Of a stretch of 64,000 nt of DNA, positions 47,721 to 57,484 are shown piece by piece. This DNA is from Streptomyces sp. CBMA152. Lineage in GTDB: Bacteria > Actinomycetota > Actinomycetes > Streptomycetales > Streptomycetaceae. How positions within the stretch are numbered: the first letter of the stretch is position 1; the number at the start of each line of letters is the position of its first letter. The DNA lies in contig NZ_MECJ01000004.1 in the NCBI RefSeq assembly GCF_014596475.1, positions 124,001-188,000 on the forward strand. Direction: 5' to 3'. The translations under genes and the position numbers were made by a program. The notes under the pieces are model-generated. The model searched no databases. It saw only the letters and a list, made by a program, of their open reading frames with translations, and was not told the origin of the DNA.

Positions 47721-50123
47721 TCAGGGACGGGTAGCCGGGCGGGGGCCGTTCCGGACGGCAGCGGCAGTGCGCAGGTCCCTCGCACGACCGGGGATCACGG
47801 GTGGCAGCGGCCGGGTGGTGAGGGTGAAGGCCGAGGACTGGGCGCCGACGGTCAGTAGGTGGGCGGCGGCCTGGTAAGGCCCGAGGTGGGCGAGATCGTG
47901 CGCTCCGAGTGTCGGCAACGTGTGCCGCTCCAGCGAACTCGCGTCCTCCGGGGAGGCGTTGAAGAAGACCTTGTTGCGGGCGTTCGCGGAGATGCCCTCG
48001 CGCAGGTCGCGCGGCAGCTGGGCGAGGTGCTGGTGGGCCAGCAGCATGGAGAGGCGGTAGCCCCGGGCCTCGGCGAGCATGTCCTCCAGGGGATACGGGA
48101 GAGTGAGGAAGTTGTGGGCCTCGTCGATGCTCAGTGTGGCGTCGATCCGAGCGTGCTCGGGGATGCGGGCGCGGGCGGCGGCGGCCTGCCAGGTCCCGGC
48201 GACGATGAACGAGCCGAGCAGGCGGGCGGTCTCCTCGCCCAGCGCCCCCTTGGGGAGGCGAGCCAGCAGGATGCCGCCGTCGAGAACCTGGGCGAGGTCG
48301 AAGGTGGAGGGCCCGGCGGCGATGGAGCGGCGGGCGAAGTCACGCAGAAGGAACGCGCGGAGTTTGTTCATCACCGGGCCGACCACCGCCGCCCGCGAGG
48401 GCTCGGACATCGATTCGTACCAGGCCCAGAACCCACGCAGGACCGGGTCCTTGAGCGCCGGGATGATTCGCAGCCGGTAGGCGGACTCACCGAGCAGGCG
48501 GGGCACGTCGGCGAGGGTGACCAACTGGTGGGTGCGTTCGCGATGTTTGAGGAGGGTCAGGCAGGCCGCCCGCATCACGTCGTCGGTGCGCGGGCCCCAG
48601 AAGGCGGTGAAGATCCGGCGGAAGATGCCGGTGATGTTGTCGACGACGACGTCGACGTCCTGCCCGTCCAGCACGTTGAGGCACGGCGGGGTGTGCGGGT
48701 CGTCGGGGTCGATGAGGACCAGGCGGTCGGCGCAGGTGTCCGGGAGCCGGTCCAGCAGATCGGTTACGAGGTCGCCCTTGGGGTCGATGACGATGACGCC
48801 GCGGTGGTTGCGGACGTCGTCGAGGGCGAGGTTCGCGATCAGCGTGGACTTGCCCGAGCCGGTCGCGCCCACCAGATGCAGGTGGTGGCGTGCGTCGGAG
48901 ACCGCGAGTCCGACACCTCGGCGCGCACCCGTGTCGGAGCGGCCCAGCGACTTGACGCCGGTGCCGGGTGCGGGCTCGGGCACGGAGGGCGGCGGCAGGA
49001 CGGAGCGGGCCCCTGCCCGCTGCACACCGGGAGCGTCCGCGTCGACGGGCAGGTGAGCCAGGGCGGCGAGTTCCGGCACCGACAACAGCGCCGGGCGGGA
49101 GGGGAAGTGCCGGTCGTTCAGGTGCGGTTCGGGATGTGGAAGCCGGGTGCGGGCGAAGTAGTTGCGGTCGGCGTATAGCCCGAACGCGGAGGCCAACGCA
49201 TGGGCGCGGCCCCGCACCATGTCCTGGGCCCTTTCCGTCTTCGGCGAGCAGGCTGCGGCGTAGATCAGGGCGCACTGCCACTGCGATCCGGTGAGTTTCA
49301 CCGCCGCCTGCCGTACGACGGCGTTGTGTTCGGGATCGAGTTTCCCGGTGGCGGCGGGCTGGGCGCGGTGCAGCAGAAGTCGGGCCAGGGCGGGCAGTCG
49401 GCCCGGGTTCTGTCCGGCTTTGAGGCGGCGGGCCTGCCGACGGGCGCGGCGCAGTGCGCGGCCGGTGGCCGGGCGGGCCAGGATCTGCACGCACGCACCC
49501 TCGTCCTCGGCCATGCCGGTGGCGGCCTGCAACAGGGCGCGCAGCGGATCCGTGGGGTGGTCGGTGCGCAGGGGCAGGACGTCGGGGCGGGCCGGACGAA
49601 GGCGCCCGGAGGTGTGAGTGTGTCCGGGCGGCAGCAACAGCGCGGGGTCGGCTACCCGGGTGTGGGCGCCCGGCCAGGCTGCTTCCACCGAGCGGCGCAC
49701 CAAGGCGAGCGGCACCATTGCGGGCACCCAGAGCCGGATGCGCAGCCCGGTGTGGGACCAGGAGTACTCGAAGGCGAGATGGGGCTGGCCGGAGAGCAGG
49801 CGGCGCCACCAGGGGCGCAGCAGGCCCGACAGTTGCGCCCACAAAACCTCCCCGCCCTTGGGAGCGACGACGGGCGGGGCGAGGATCTCCACGCAGCGGG
49901 CGTCGTCGACAAGGCTCCGCTGGCGCGCACAGTGCAGTCGACGGCGTAGCACGGATCCGCCGACCGCAACGAAGGCCGCACACGGAGCGAGGACGAGCGC
50001 CTGCGCGCCGAGCCAGCCGGAGACCTCGCGAACGGCGGAGCCCAGGAGGCCGCCCGGGTCGGTGAGGAAGTCCCCCAAGGGCCCGCCCGGGCCGGCCAGG
50101 GTGCCCAGTACGTATGCGGTCAC
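47721..50123 (-). CDS. VirD4/TraD-like conjugative coupling ATPase
   Basis: An 800-aa membrane ATPase that would bring DNA to the secretion channel. An N-terminal hydrophobic segment lies near residues 30-60. Walker A is VGATGSGKSTLIANL near 420, followed by GVIVIDPKGDLVTDLL. Walker B is LSIDEAHNFL near 665, followed by LLAHQHLAQLP. The GTG start overlaps the VirB4-like gene stop. Its position directly after the VirB4-like gene is usual in actinobacterial type IV systems. Confidence 0.88.
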   Translation of the reverse strand: MTAYVLGTLAGPGGPLGDFLTDPGGLLGSAVREVSGWLGAQALVLAPCAAFVAVGGSVLRRRLHCARQRSLVDDARCVEILAPPVVAPKGGEVLWAQLSGLLRPWWRRLLSGQPHLAFEYSWSHTGLRIRLWVPAMVPLALVRRSVEAAWPGAHTRVADPALLLPPGHTHTSGRLRPARPDVLPLRTDHPTDPLRALLQAATGMAEDEGACVQILARPATGRALRRARRQARRLKAGQNPGRLPALARLLLHRAQPAATGKLDPEHNAVVRQAAVKLTGSQWQCALIYAAACSPKTERAQDMVRGRAHALASAFGLYADRNYFARTRLPHPEPHLNDRHFPSRPALLSVPELAALAHLPVDADAPGVQRAGARSVLPPPSVPEPAPGTGVKSLGRSDTGARRGVGLAVSDARHHLHLVGATGSGKSTLIANLALDDVRNHRGVIVIDPKGDLVTDLLDRLPDTCADRLVLIDPDDPHTPPCLNVLDGQDVDVVVDNITGIFRRIFTAFWGPRTDDVMRAACLTLLKHRERTHQLVTLADVPRLLGESAYRLRIIPALKDPVLRGFWAWYESMSEPSRAAVVGPVMNKLRAFLLRDFARRSIAAGPSTFDLAQVLDGGILLARLPKGALGEETARLLGSFIVAGTWQAAAARARIPEHARIDATLSIDEAHNFLTLPYPLEDMLAEARGYRLSMLLAHQHLAQLPRDLREGISANARNKVFFNASPEDASSLERHTLPTLGAHDLAHLGPYQAAAHLLTVGAQSSAFTLTTRPLPPVIPGRARDLRTAAAVRNGPRPATRP

Positions 50124-51976
50124 CAGTCCCGCTCCCCGTCGACGTCGAGTTCATCGTCGGTGACGTCGCCGATGTCGGCGGCGTCGTCAAACGGGTGCTG
50201 GGCGGCGAGTTCGCCAGGGTCCGTGGTGATCACTTCGTGCTCCTCGGGCGCTGCCACGCTGATGAGGGCGACCTTGTGGCGCCGGTCCCCAGTGAGCAGT
50301 AGTGCCTCGCCACGGCCAGCCGACAGGAGGAACTCCCGCTCCCCGGAGGAGAGGTGGAAGTTCTCGGTGATCGTGTCGATGGCCTGGGGCGCTTGGCGCA
50401 GCAGGATCTGGGTGGCCGCGTTGGCGACGACGGCGCGCCCGAGCTGCGTGGCGAGCACGTCGTCGGCGTCCTGGGTGATCACGGCAAGTCCCGTCCAGCG
50501 CTTGCGGGCGGCTTTGGCCATGCGGAACAGGAATCGGGCGCCTTCGCCGTCGCGCATCAGCAGCCACGCCTCGTCCACCACGACCAGGTGACGGCCGGTA
50601 CGGGCCGGGTTGGTGGTCTGCCGCCAGATGGCGTCCAGGGCCAGCAGCATGGCCGGGGCCTTGATCTCCTCGGGCAGTCGGCGCAGCGCGAACACCACCA
50701 GATGCCCCGTCGTCGCTGCGGTGCTGGGGCCGTTGAACAGCAGGGCGTGCGAGCCGGTGGTGTACGGGGCCAGGCGGTTGGCGAGATCTGCCGCCGCCGT
50801 TGTGTCCTCCTCGGCCAGAACGGCGGCCAGGTCGGCGAGTTGGGGTGGGGTGCGCTGCCAGGTGCGAGGGTCGGCGGTGATGCCCGCACGGGCGTAGGCG
50901 GCGAGGATCGCCCGGTCGAGTGTCGCCTTCTCCGTTGCCGTGAACTCCGCGCCGAAGAGCACGGCGAGGAAGGTGTGCAGGAACAGCACACGTCGGGTCA
51001 GCACGTCCTCGCCGCTGGAATCTGCGGGCAGGTCGAAGGGGTTCAGACGCACCCCGTCCGCGCCGAGCGCGATCACCTGACCGCCGACGCTCTCGGCGAG
51101 GCGGACGTACTCGTCCTCCGGGTCGATGACCGAGGCGCTCACGCCGCTGAACAGCAGCCTGAGCAGCTCCAGTTTGACCAGGTAGGACTTGCCGGCCCCG
51201 GAGCGGGCCAAGGTGATGGAGTTGTAGTTGTCCTGTGCGAAGCGGTCCCACAGCACCGGCGCGCCGGAGACCGCGTTCAGCCCGTACAACACCCCCGTCG
51301 GGGTGCCGTCCTCGCTGGTGGCGATGGGCAGGTCCGGACTGGTGAAGGGGAAGCACGCGGCGAGCGCGGCGGTGTCGAAGGTGCGCCGGATCTTCAGGGT
51401 GTCGATGCCCAGCGGCAGCGTGGCCAGCCAACCCGGCAGAGCCCGGTAGGTGGTCGGCGCCACCGTCATCAGCAGCGACTCGGCGACCGCGCGGACTGCG
51501 GCGACCTGCTGGGCAAGCGTGTCCTCGTCCGCAGCGTGGATGGTCATGTACAGGGCGGCGTGGAAGAGCTTTCCCTCGCCGCGGGCGATGCGGTAGGCAA
51601 GGTCTGCGGCGTCCGCGGCGGCGGCCTCGACCTCCGGGTCGTCCAGGTGCCCTTTGTCGAAACCGGTTCGGCGGCCGGACTCCAGGCGGGCGCGCTGCTT
51701 CTTCAGTCCGGCGGCGGCCACGGCATTGGGGACGGGGTCGATGTGCAGGGCGATGTCGAGGTGGCCGGGAAAGTTGAGCAGCGGGGCGAGCCAGCCCGGG
51801 TGGACCTCGGCCGGATAGCCGGTGACCACCAGCGTGGAGGCCAGGTGCACGCCGATCGCCAGGGTACGGGCGTGCACCTCGACGGCCTCGGGGCCGGCGG
51901 CTTCCAGCAGCTGCGCACCGTCCACGGCCGACTTCTGCGTCGGGGTACGGCGACGGCCGAAGAGGTTCGGGGTCAT
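50120..51976 (-). CDS. VirB4-like type IV secretion ATPase
   Basis: A 618-aa ATPase of the type IV secretion core. Walker A is ARSGAGKSYLVKLELL near residue 260, and Walker B is LVVVDEAWLLMRDGEGARFL near 460 with VITQDADDVL after it. The N-terminal half, ending near 230 with LPIATSEDGTP, is the VirB4 N-domain. The C-terminus is acidic. It is translationally coupled to the PrgI-like gene upstream and the VirD4-like gene downstream. Confidence 0.9.
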   Translation of the reverse strand: MTPNLFGRRRTPTQKSAVDGAQLLEAAGPEAVEVHARTLAIGVHLASTLVVTGYPAEVHPGWLAPLLNFPGHLDIALHIDPVPNAVAAAGLKKQRARLESGRRTGFDKGHLDDPEVEAAAADAADLAYRIARGEGKLFHAALYMTIHAADEDTLAQQVAAVRAVAESLLMTVAPTTYRALPGWLATLPLGIDTLKIRRTFDTAALAACFPFTSPDLPIATSEDGTPTGVLYGLNAVSGAPVLWDRFAQDNYNSITLARSGAGKSYLVKLELLRLLFSGVSASVIDPEDEYVRLAESVGGQVIALGADGVRLNPFDLPADSSGEDVLTRRVLFLHTFLAVLFGAEFTATEKATLDRAILAAYARAGITADPRTWQRTPPQLADLAAVLAEEDTTAAADLANRLAPYTTGSHALLFNGPSTAATTGHLVVFALRRLPEEIKAPAMLLALDAIWRQTTNPARTGRHLVVVDEAWLLMRDGEGARFLFRMAKAARKRWTGLAVITQDADDVLATQLGRAVVANAATQILLRQAPQAIDTITENFHLSSGEREFLLSAGRGEALLLTGDRRHKVALISVAAPEEHEVITTDPGELAAQHPFDDAADIGDVTDDELDVDGERDW

Positions 51977-52908
51977 GCCAGGTCCCCTTCCGGTCCGGGG
52001 GCGGCGGGGGTGTCGGGGTTGCAGGCGGCCACGAGCAGGTCGGTGGCGTCCGCTGCGTCCAGAGGGGTGACGGTGATCTCGGCCGGTGCCAGCGCGCGGG
52101 CGGCCTCGTTCAGACGCTGCCGGGCCCGCCCTTCACCCGTGCCCCGCCCGCCGTACGGGGCGGCCTCTTCACGGGCTACCAGCGTGATCTGTCGGCCCAG
52201 CAGGTTGCCTCCGTCGGCAAGGTGGGAGAGGAAGTCGGCGTGGGCGTGGGCGGCCTGCTCCAGAGCCGGGTGCGGCAGCGTGGGCGCGTGGTGGTGCAGT
52301 GTGTCGGCGAGCGGGGCGAGGTCGATACGGTGGCTGCGCACCAGCACTTGGGTCGGTCCGGTCAGGGAGTTGAGCCAGCGGGCGAACGCGGCGGTCAGGC
52401 CCTGCTGCTCGGCTCCCGAGCGCAAATCGAAGTTGACCGTGGAACACCTTGCCAGCGCGGCGTGCCCGTCACCGCCGAGATCGAGGACACCGCCCTCGGT
52501 GATGCCGTCGTACGGCATCCGCATCGCGGATGGGGGTCTGCCTTGGGCTGAGGCCCAATGGGCGGGGATGACGTCGGGCAGCGGTGGGACGCCTTCGGGA
52601 GCGTGTACCCGCCGCCCCCGGGTACGGGTGTGCGCCAGGGCGGCGGCCAGGAACCGGTCCAGGCCGATGCCCTCCCGCCGTCCGAGGGCAAGCGCCGCCG
52701 CAGCCCCGGCAACCGGGATCGCCATCACCGTGTACGCGAGGGGCGCCATGAAAGGGCGCGTGGCCCAGTAGCCGACGTACAGCACCAGCCCTGCCACTGC
52801 CAGCAGCGCGGTCTGCCGGGCCGTGAAGGGACCCAACAGGCGGTCGGGACGGGAGATGTCGACGGGAATTCTCACAGCACTCACGCTGTCCTCGTCGAAC
52901 TCGGACAT
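51973..52908 (-). CDS. PrgI/VirB3-like membrane protein (SCO6880-type)
   Basis: A 311-aa protein. Residues ~12-75 contain the family start VDISRPDRLLGPFTARQTALL followed by two membrane helices (AVAGLVLYVGYWA; AYTVMAIPVAGAAAALAL), as in VirB3/PrgI proteins. The long C-terminal part, with VNFDLRSGAEQQGLTAAFARWL, matches the SCO6880-like extension of actinobacteria and resembles the N-domain of VirB4 proteins. GGAGG stands upstream of both ATG 52908 and GTG 52911. Confidence 0.8.
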   Translation of the reverse strand: MSEFDEDSVSAVRIPVDISRPDRLLGPFTARQTALLAVAGLVLYVGYWATRPFMAPLAYTVMAIPVAGAAAALALGRREGIGLDRFLAAALAHTRTRGRRVHAPEGVPPLPDVIPAHWASAQGRPPSAMRMPYDGITEGGVLDLGGDGHAALARCSTVNFDLRSGAEQQGLTAAFARWLNSLTGPTQVLVRSHRIDLAPLADTLHHHAPTLPHPALEQAAHAHADFLSHLADGGNLLGRQITLVAREEAAPYGGRGTGEGRARQRLNEAARALAPAEITVTPLDAADATDLLVAACNPDTPAAPGPEGDLA

Positions 52909-54830
52909 CACAACGACCTCCGGGGAGTGCGGGGCGGGCGGGGCGGTTCAAGAGGCAGCCGCAACTGCACGGGTCGGGGCGGCCGGGTTCGGACACGCGG
53001 GGCAGGTATGGGCAGGGCCAACTGCCGGGGGCGCTGAGCCGGAGCAGGGAGTGCCGCAGCGGCGGACGGTGCTGGTGGCGTGCTGGTGGGCCGGGGCGGG
53101 CGGACGCGCGGAGCGTTGATCGGCAGCCAGGTCTGCACCGGCCTCGCCGTCCGACCTGCCGCCCGTTTTGCAGGGATCGGCAGCTTCAACTGCTGGACGC
53201 GACGGGCCTGGGTCGGATGCATCGCGGCACGGGGGTTGCCTCCCGCGCGAGGCGCTGCGGCAGTGCGAGCGCGCGTGGCAGGCGGGGACGTACGACGCGT
53301 ACGCGCTGGCGCTGAGGCAGCGGTCGCCCGGCTCGCGGGACTGGAAACCGCGGTGCTGGTGGCCGGCGGCGCACCTCCTGGTCGGCTGATCGCGGCCCGC
53401 CCCCGGGCGAACAGGCCCCGTCCTCGGCGCAGCGCGTATCCGGCGAGACCACCGGGCATCGGCCTGGGCACACGGCCGCCGCCCCCGACTCCGGGTCGGC
53501 CCCCGCCACCCGGACGCCCGCCCCGACCTGGCCCGCCTCCAGGCCGCCCACCGCCTCCGCCGCCCGGGCGGCGGCGCAGCGTCGAGGCGCCGGGAACGTA
53601 CCGGTTGATCAGCCGCCACAGCGCTACCGACTGCAGCATCCGCAGCGACGCGGGTAGTTGGGGATGGACGGGAGTGGCGCGGAAGACGACGCGCATGCAC
53701 CAGCCGGGGATCTTGAACAGGATCCAGTACAGGGCGAGTCCGGCAAGCATCGTGCCGAGCCGGCTCGGCTTGGGGAAGCCGAGCAGCGTGGCGCCAGGGG
53801 CGAAGAACAGCTTCAGCGCGACGATGAACGTGGCCGACTGGGCGACCTGGATCGTCAGGCACCCGGCCAACGCCCGCCACCACAGCCTGGCTACCCGGTC
53901 GGTGACCGGATGCGCGTGGCAGGACAGCGCGAGCGGCGCTGCGACGGCGATCACGGCGATGACCGCGATGCGCACGATATAGCCGACCAGGACGGCAAGG
54001 ATCAGCACGATCGTCAGAACCGCGATGAGCAGTGCGTACAGGGCCGTGCCTGGGCCACCGAACAGGGCGAACGGGATGACCCGTTCGACCATGCCTTTGC
54101 CGGCGTCGGAGGCATCGGTGCCCATCAACGCGTACGAGAGCGCGTTGGCCAGTGAGATGGCCTTGCCCATCACGGTCAGCGAGGTGGCGGCGGCGGTGAC
54201 GCCGATCAGCAGACGCGGGGCGATCTGCTTGAGCGCATAGCGGCTCTGCACGGTCTCGTGCCCCATGACGGTGACGCCGCCCGCGGTGATGAACAGGACG
54301 TAGATCCCGACGGCGATGGAAAGGGATCCGGTCCACAGGCGCTTGATGTCGGCCTGCTCGGTGATGTCGGGCGTGGACAGCAAGGTGTCGGCCAGGAGTT
54401 CTCGCAACGGCTTCATGATCTGGTCGACGAGCATCCCGAGGAACGAGGTGACCGCACTGACGATCACGGCGGGGATGTCGACGAGCCCGCCGAACAGCGT
54501 GCCCAACGGCCCCCAGCCGTCGTGCTTGTCGTAGACCCCGGGGACCTGGCTGGCGGGCGGGGTCGGTCCGGGTGTCGGCTCCGGCGGGTGAGGCGACTGG
54601 GGGCGAGGAGTGGGCGGCCCGGGCACCGGGGCGGGTCCCGGCACAGGTGCCGGGGTGGGCTGCGGGGCGGGGCCGGGCGCCGGAGCGGGTTCGGGGTCGG
54701 CGGGCGCCAGTTGCACTCCGGCCGGGGCGGAAGCCGCTGCGGCGTGGACTGGCGACGACATCACGGTCGCCGCGCCGAGCAGCAGCACGGCAGCCACCAG
54801 CGCGTACGTAAGGATGCGGCGGGCCGTCAT
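52908..54830 (-). CDS. VirB6/TrbL-like channel protein with long basic tail
   Basis: A 640-aa membrane protein. A signal sequence (LVAAVLLLGAATVM) is followed by a Pro-rich segment near residues 45-105. At least six membrane helices lie between ~115 and 395, including a run VLTIVLILAVLVGYIVRIAV, the pattern of VirB6/TrbL. The last ~230 residues are Gly/Arg/Pro-rich low-complexity sequence with an early GGGGGGRPGGG stretch and many positive charges, probably cytoplasmic and possibly DNA-binding. The ATG overlaps the VirB2-like stop. Confidence 0.82.
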   Translation of the reverse strand: MTARRILTYALVAAVLLLGAATVMSSPVHAAAASAPAGVQLAPADPEPAPAPGPAPQPTPAPVPGPAPVPGPPTPRPQSPHPPEPTPGPTPPASQVPGVYDKHDGWGPLGTLFGGLVDIPAVIVSAVTSFLGMLVDQIMKPLRELLADTLLSTPDITEQADIKRLWTGSLSIAVGIYVLFITAGGVTVMGHETVQSRYALKQIAPRLLIGVTAAATSLTVMGKAISLANALSYALMGTDASDAGKGMVERVIPFALFGGPGTALYALLIAVLTIVLILAVLVGYIVRIAVIAVIAVAAPLALSCHAHPVTDRVARLWWRALAGCLTIQVAQSATFIVALKLFFAPGATLLGFPKPSRLGTMLAGLALYWILFKIPGWCMRVVFRATPVHPQLPASLRMLQSVALWRLINRYVPGASTLRRRPGGGGGGRPGGGPGRGGRPGGGGRPGVGGGGRVPRPMPGGLAGYALRRGRGLFARGRAAISRPGGAPPATSTAVSSPASRATAASAPARTRRTSPPATRARTAAAPRAGGNPRAAMHPTQARRVQQLKLPIPAKRAAGRTARPVQTWLPINAPRVRPPRPTSTPPAPSAAAALPAPAQRPRQLALPIPAPRVRTRPPRPVQLRLPLEPPRPPRTPRRSL

Positions 54831-55198
54831 GCCCCGGCCCCCACGATGCCCTTCAGGACGGTGACCAGGACCGGGGCGAGGATCGCCAGCCCGTAGCCGA
54901 TGGCCGCCGCCTTCAGGGCCCGCTTGGCGGCCTCGACTTCGCCGGGATCGCCGCCGGCCATGAGATAGCGCAGCCCGCCGAAGGTGAGGAACAGCGTGGC
55001 CAGGCCCGCCAGTAGACCCACGATCCAGTTCCGCAGGTTGTTGATCACCGTGGGCACGTCGGCGACGGCCCATGCGGAGGTGTCACCGGCGAGCAGCACC
55101 GCAGCGGTGAGGGCCGCAGTGGCGGCGGCCCGGAGCGCGATGCAGCGCGACGGGGCCGACCGTCGGCGCCAGCGCAGCTGGTGGAGCGGGACAGGCAT
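54827..55198 (-). CDS. VirB2-like pilin
   Basis: A 123-aa small membrane protein. A signal peptide (AAATAALTAAVLLAG, with likely cleavage near SAWA) is followed by two hydrophobic helices (WIVGLLAGLATLFLTFGGLRYLM and AAIGYGLAILAPVLVTVLKG) with a short charged loop, the plan of VirB2/TrbC pilins. It is the first gene of the type IV secretion operon. Confidence 0.85.
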   Translation of the reverse strand: MPVPLHQLRWRRRSAPSRCIALRAAATAALTAAVLLAGDTSAWAVADVPTVINNLRNWIVGLLAGLATLFLTFGGLRYLMAGGDPGEVEAAKRALKAAAIGYGLAILAPVLVTVLKGIVGAGA

Positions 55199-55470
55199 GG
55201 CAGCGCACCTCCGTCGGGCACACAGCAGACGGAAAGGAGACAGGCGGCGGGTGATGCTCCGGGTGGAGCGAGCGGGTCCCTTGCCCGGGGCCGTCCTCCT
55301 TCACCAAGGCGGCAGGGCAAGCAGGCTCTCGGGTGTCAGCACGAGACAGACGTGCTCACCCCATCCGGCAGTGAGCCCCGGCAGCAGGTCACCAGCGGTG
55401 CTCCGTACCGGGGCGGCGGCACTCGCAAGTTGGTGCGAGCGAAGGTGCCGCCTACCTGTAATAGAGATGT
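55199..55470 (-). promoter_or_regulatory. Probable promoter region of the conjugation operon
   Basis: This 272-base gene-free stretch precedes the first gene of the minus-strand type IV secretion operon and follows the terminator of the upstream regulator gene, so the operon promoter should be here. I cannot pick out a convincing -10/-35 pair. Confidence 0.4.
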
Positions 55471-55500
55471 CCGGGCCGGGAATTGACATTCCCGGCCCGG
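55471..55500 (-). terminator. Hairpin terminator after the regulator gene
   Basis: CCGGGCCGGGAAT and its exact complement form a 13-bp stem with a TGAC loop, 19 bases past the stop of the minus-strand regulator gene. It separates that gene from the conjugation operon. Confidence 0.8.
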
Positions 55501-55518
55501 ATGCCACCTCGGCGGGTG

Positions 55519-56346
55519 CTACTGGTCGAGCAGCCGCTGGCGCAGGTGTGCGGCAAGGTGCTGCTCGGCGGCACTGCGGTGGCGGTATAGCTGACGCACA
55601 CTCACACCCCGCTCAGCTGCCAGGAGCTGCATCGGTTCACCCTCCAGACGGGTCCGGGCGATCAGCCGCGCCTCAGTCACGTTGACCACCTGCGCCTGGA
55701 CCGCGCGGGCCAGCACCGCGTACTCGTCCCCCTTCCCGCCATCCTGATCCTCGACGACGTCGGCCGCGTCCTGGCATACGGCCCGGGCCACCGGCTGGGC
55801 CAAGCGGCCCAGGTGAGCCGTCACCGGGCCCCGCTCGCGCTCGGCCCGTCGGTGCGCGGCGTATGCCAGCCGATGCACCGCCCGGTCTGCTGCCGCGAAC
55901 AGTTCGCGGCCCACGTCCGCCGTGCCCGTGTCCAAGGAGGTGAGGGCAGTGGCGACGGCGGCCAGGGCCTCCTGCTCGACCTCGGCGCGCTCCAGATGCG
56001 CGGGGCGTACCAGGCGGGCCAGCATCCGCCGCAGGACCGGAACGGTCATGGCGACGGCCACCGTGTTCCACGGGTCACCGAGCTGCTGAGCGCGGCGCAC
56101 CACCTCGCGCCAGGTCTGCTCGCGCAGCACTGCCGGGGTGGCGGGGTGGGCGAGGAGGGTGCGGACCTGGTCGACGGGCAGTACAGGATGCTCCGGCTCT
56201 GCGCAGACCAGGTGTGCGGGCAGGGTGAGCGGCTCGACGGTCGAGGCGAGCGCGAGGAAGGACTCCTCCAGCACCCGCAGCGGCGAGCACCCCGCAGGAC
56301 GTGTACAGGCCGAGCGGCGGTGGGCGGTACGAGAGGGGTGGTGCAT
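55519..56346 (-). CDS. Helix-turn-helix regulator (sigma-region-4-like)
   Basis: A 275-aa mainly helical protein. The C-terminal ~55 residues hold a helix-turn-helix of the sigma region 4 or LuxR type (LEGEPMQLLAAERGVSVRQLYRHRSAAEQHL). The N-terminal part has no motif I know. ATG 56346 has AAGGAG seven bases upstream; longer frames are less likely. Positioned just before the conjugation operon and ending in its own terminator, it probably controls transfer genes. Confidence 0.65.
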   Translation of the reverse strand: MHHPSRTAHRRSACTRPAGCSPLRVLEESFLALASTVEPLTLPAHLVCAEPEHPVLPVDQVRTLLAHPATPAVLREQTWREVVRRAQQLGDPWNTVAVAMTVPVLRRMLARLVRPAHLERAEVEQEALAAVATALTSLDTGTADVGRELFAAADRAVHRLAYAAHRRAERERGPVTAHLGRLAQPVARAVCQDAADVVEDQDGGKGDEYAVLARAVQAQVVNVTEARLIARTRLEGEPMQLLAAERGVSVRQLYRHRSAAEQHLAAHLRQRLLDQ

Positions 56347-56818
56347 GGCTGGGCTCCTTGCGGGGTGGCGGCGGACAACGTCTGCCGCCACCCCTTTCAC
56401 CCCGCCGTGCCACGAGCGGACCGGCGGCGTGCCAGCACCGGTCCACGAACTGCCTGATGGACCGCTGTGTGCGATGGCCCGCAGCCAGCCCACCCCCGGT
56501 GATCAACGTCACCCTTGCCGCCGTGTCGCGCGTTATCGAACACGGAAGAAAATCCGCCGAGTCCTCCCGCAGTGGCACGCTGCCGCCAGGGTGGCTCGGC
56601 AGTGGCTCGCAGGTGGCTCGCCACTGGTCCGGCGTTCGGCAGATCGGGGCGAAGACAACCAACCTGCCGAGCTGAGAGGCGGATGGCCTGCGGGGATCCG
56701 AGCTGTCCCGCCGGATCGAACACTGCAGGCGGCGATGACAATCTCGCCCGGCCGCGTCTCTATTACCTCACGTCAGCACCAGACGGATCCGGTCCCGCCC
56801 CCCGGGCGCCACTCGCCG
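56347..56818 (+). other. Divergent intergenic region, no gene seen
   Basis: About 470 bases between the minus-strand regulator and the plus-strand methylase-like pair. Open frames cross it but none has a good ribosome site. It should hold promoters for both directions. Confidence 0.4.
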
Positions 56819-57466
56819 ATGCCCACCACTCCCTCCCGTCCCCATACCGCACGGCCGCTCCCGACGACCATCTGGCTCCCCGCCCCCGACCAGCCGGATT
56901 CCGCGCCCGCCCCCGGCAGCGTGCTGCCCGTCTGGGCGATCGACAAGATCCGTACCGAGTACGCCCACCGTCCGGACGGGGCGCCCGCACCTCTGCTCAA
57001 GATCCACATCCGGGACACCGCTCCCGGCATGGACGTACGCACCCCCTGCACGACCTATCCGGATGCCAGTGGCGGCACAACCAGTGGGACGCCTGTGCTA
57101 CTCGCCGAACTTCACCCCGACACCATCCCTGCCCCTGACGATGCCTTTTCGGCCGTCGGGAGCGAGATGCACGGGGCGATGGAGGACGGCTGGCCCGGCT
57201 TCTTCCATCGCGCCCATCGCCTCCTTGCGGCCGACGGACTGCTCCTGCTGGCCACTCGCCAGCGCCGCGACGCGGGGATCCTCACCGACCGGCTCGGCTC
57301 GCTCGTCGCCTGCGCACGCACCGCAGGATTCCGCTACCTGCAGCACATCGTCATCGCCCACGCCCACCCCGTCGGCGACTGGCTCGTGCCCGCCCCGCCC
57401 ACCGACGCCAGCCCCGGGGTCACGCACAGCGACCTGGTCGTCCTGACCGCGATCCACCACGCCTGA
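56819..57466 (+). CDS. Methyltransferase-like partner of DNA methylase
   Basis: A 215-aa protein. The C-terminal half, MEDGWPGFFHRAHRLLAADGLLLLATRQRRDAG and then AGFRYLQHIVIAHA, looks like the late beta-strands of a class I methyltransferase (FFxRCHRLLxPGGxL pattern). No clear SAM-binding glycine loop is seen in the N-terminal half, so it may be an incomplete methylase that works with the next gene, 18 bases downstream. ATG 56819 lacks an obvious ribosome site. Confidence 0.6.
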   Translation: MPTTPSRPHTARPLPTTIWLPAPDQPDSAPAPGSVLPVWAIDKIRTEYAHRPDGAPAPLLKIHIRDTAPGMDVRTPCTTYPDASGGTTSGTPVLLAELHPDTIPAPDDAFSAVGSEMHGAMEDGWPGFFHRAHRLLAADGLLLLATRQRRDAGILTDRLGSLVACARTAGFRYLQHIVIAHAHPVGDWLVPAPPTDASPGVTHSDLVVLTAIHHA

Positions 57467-57484
57467 ATACCGGAGGAGTTCACC

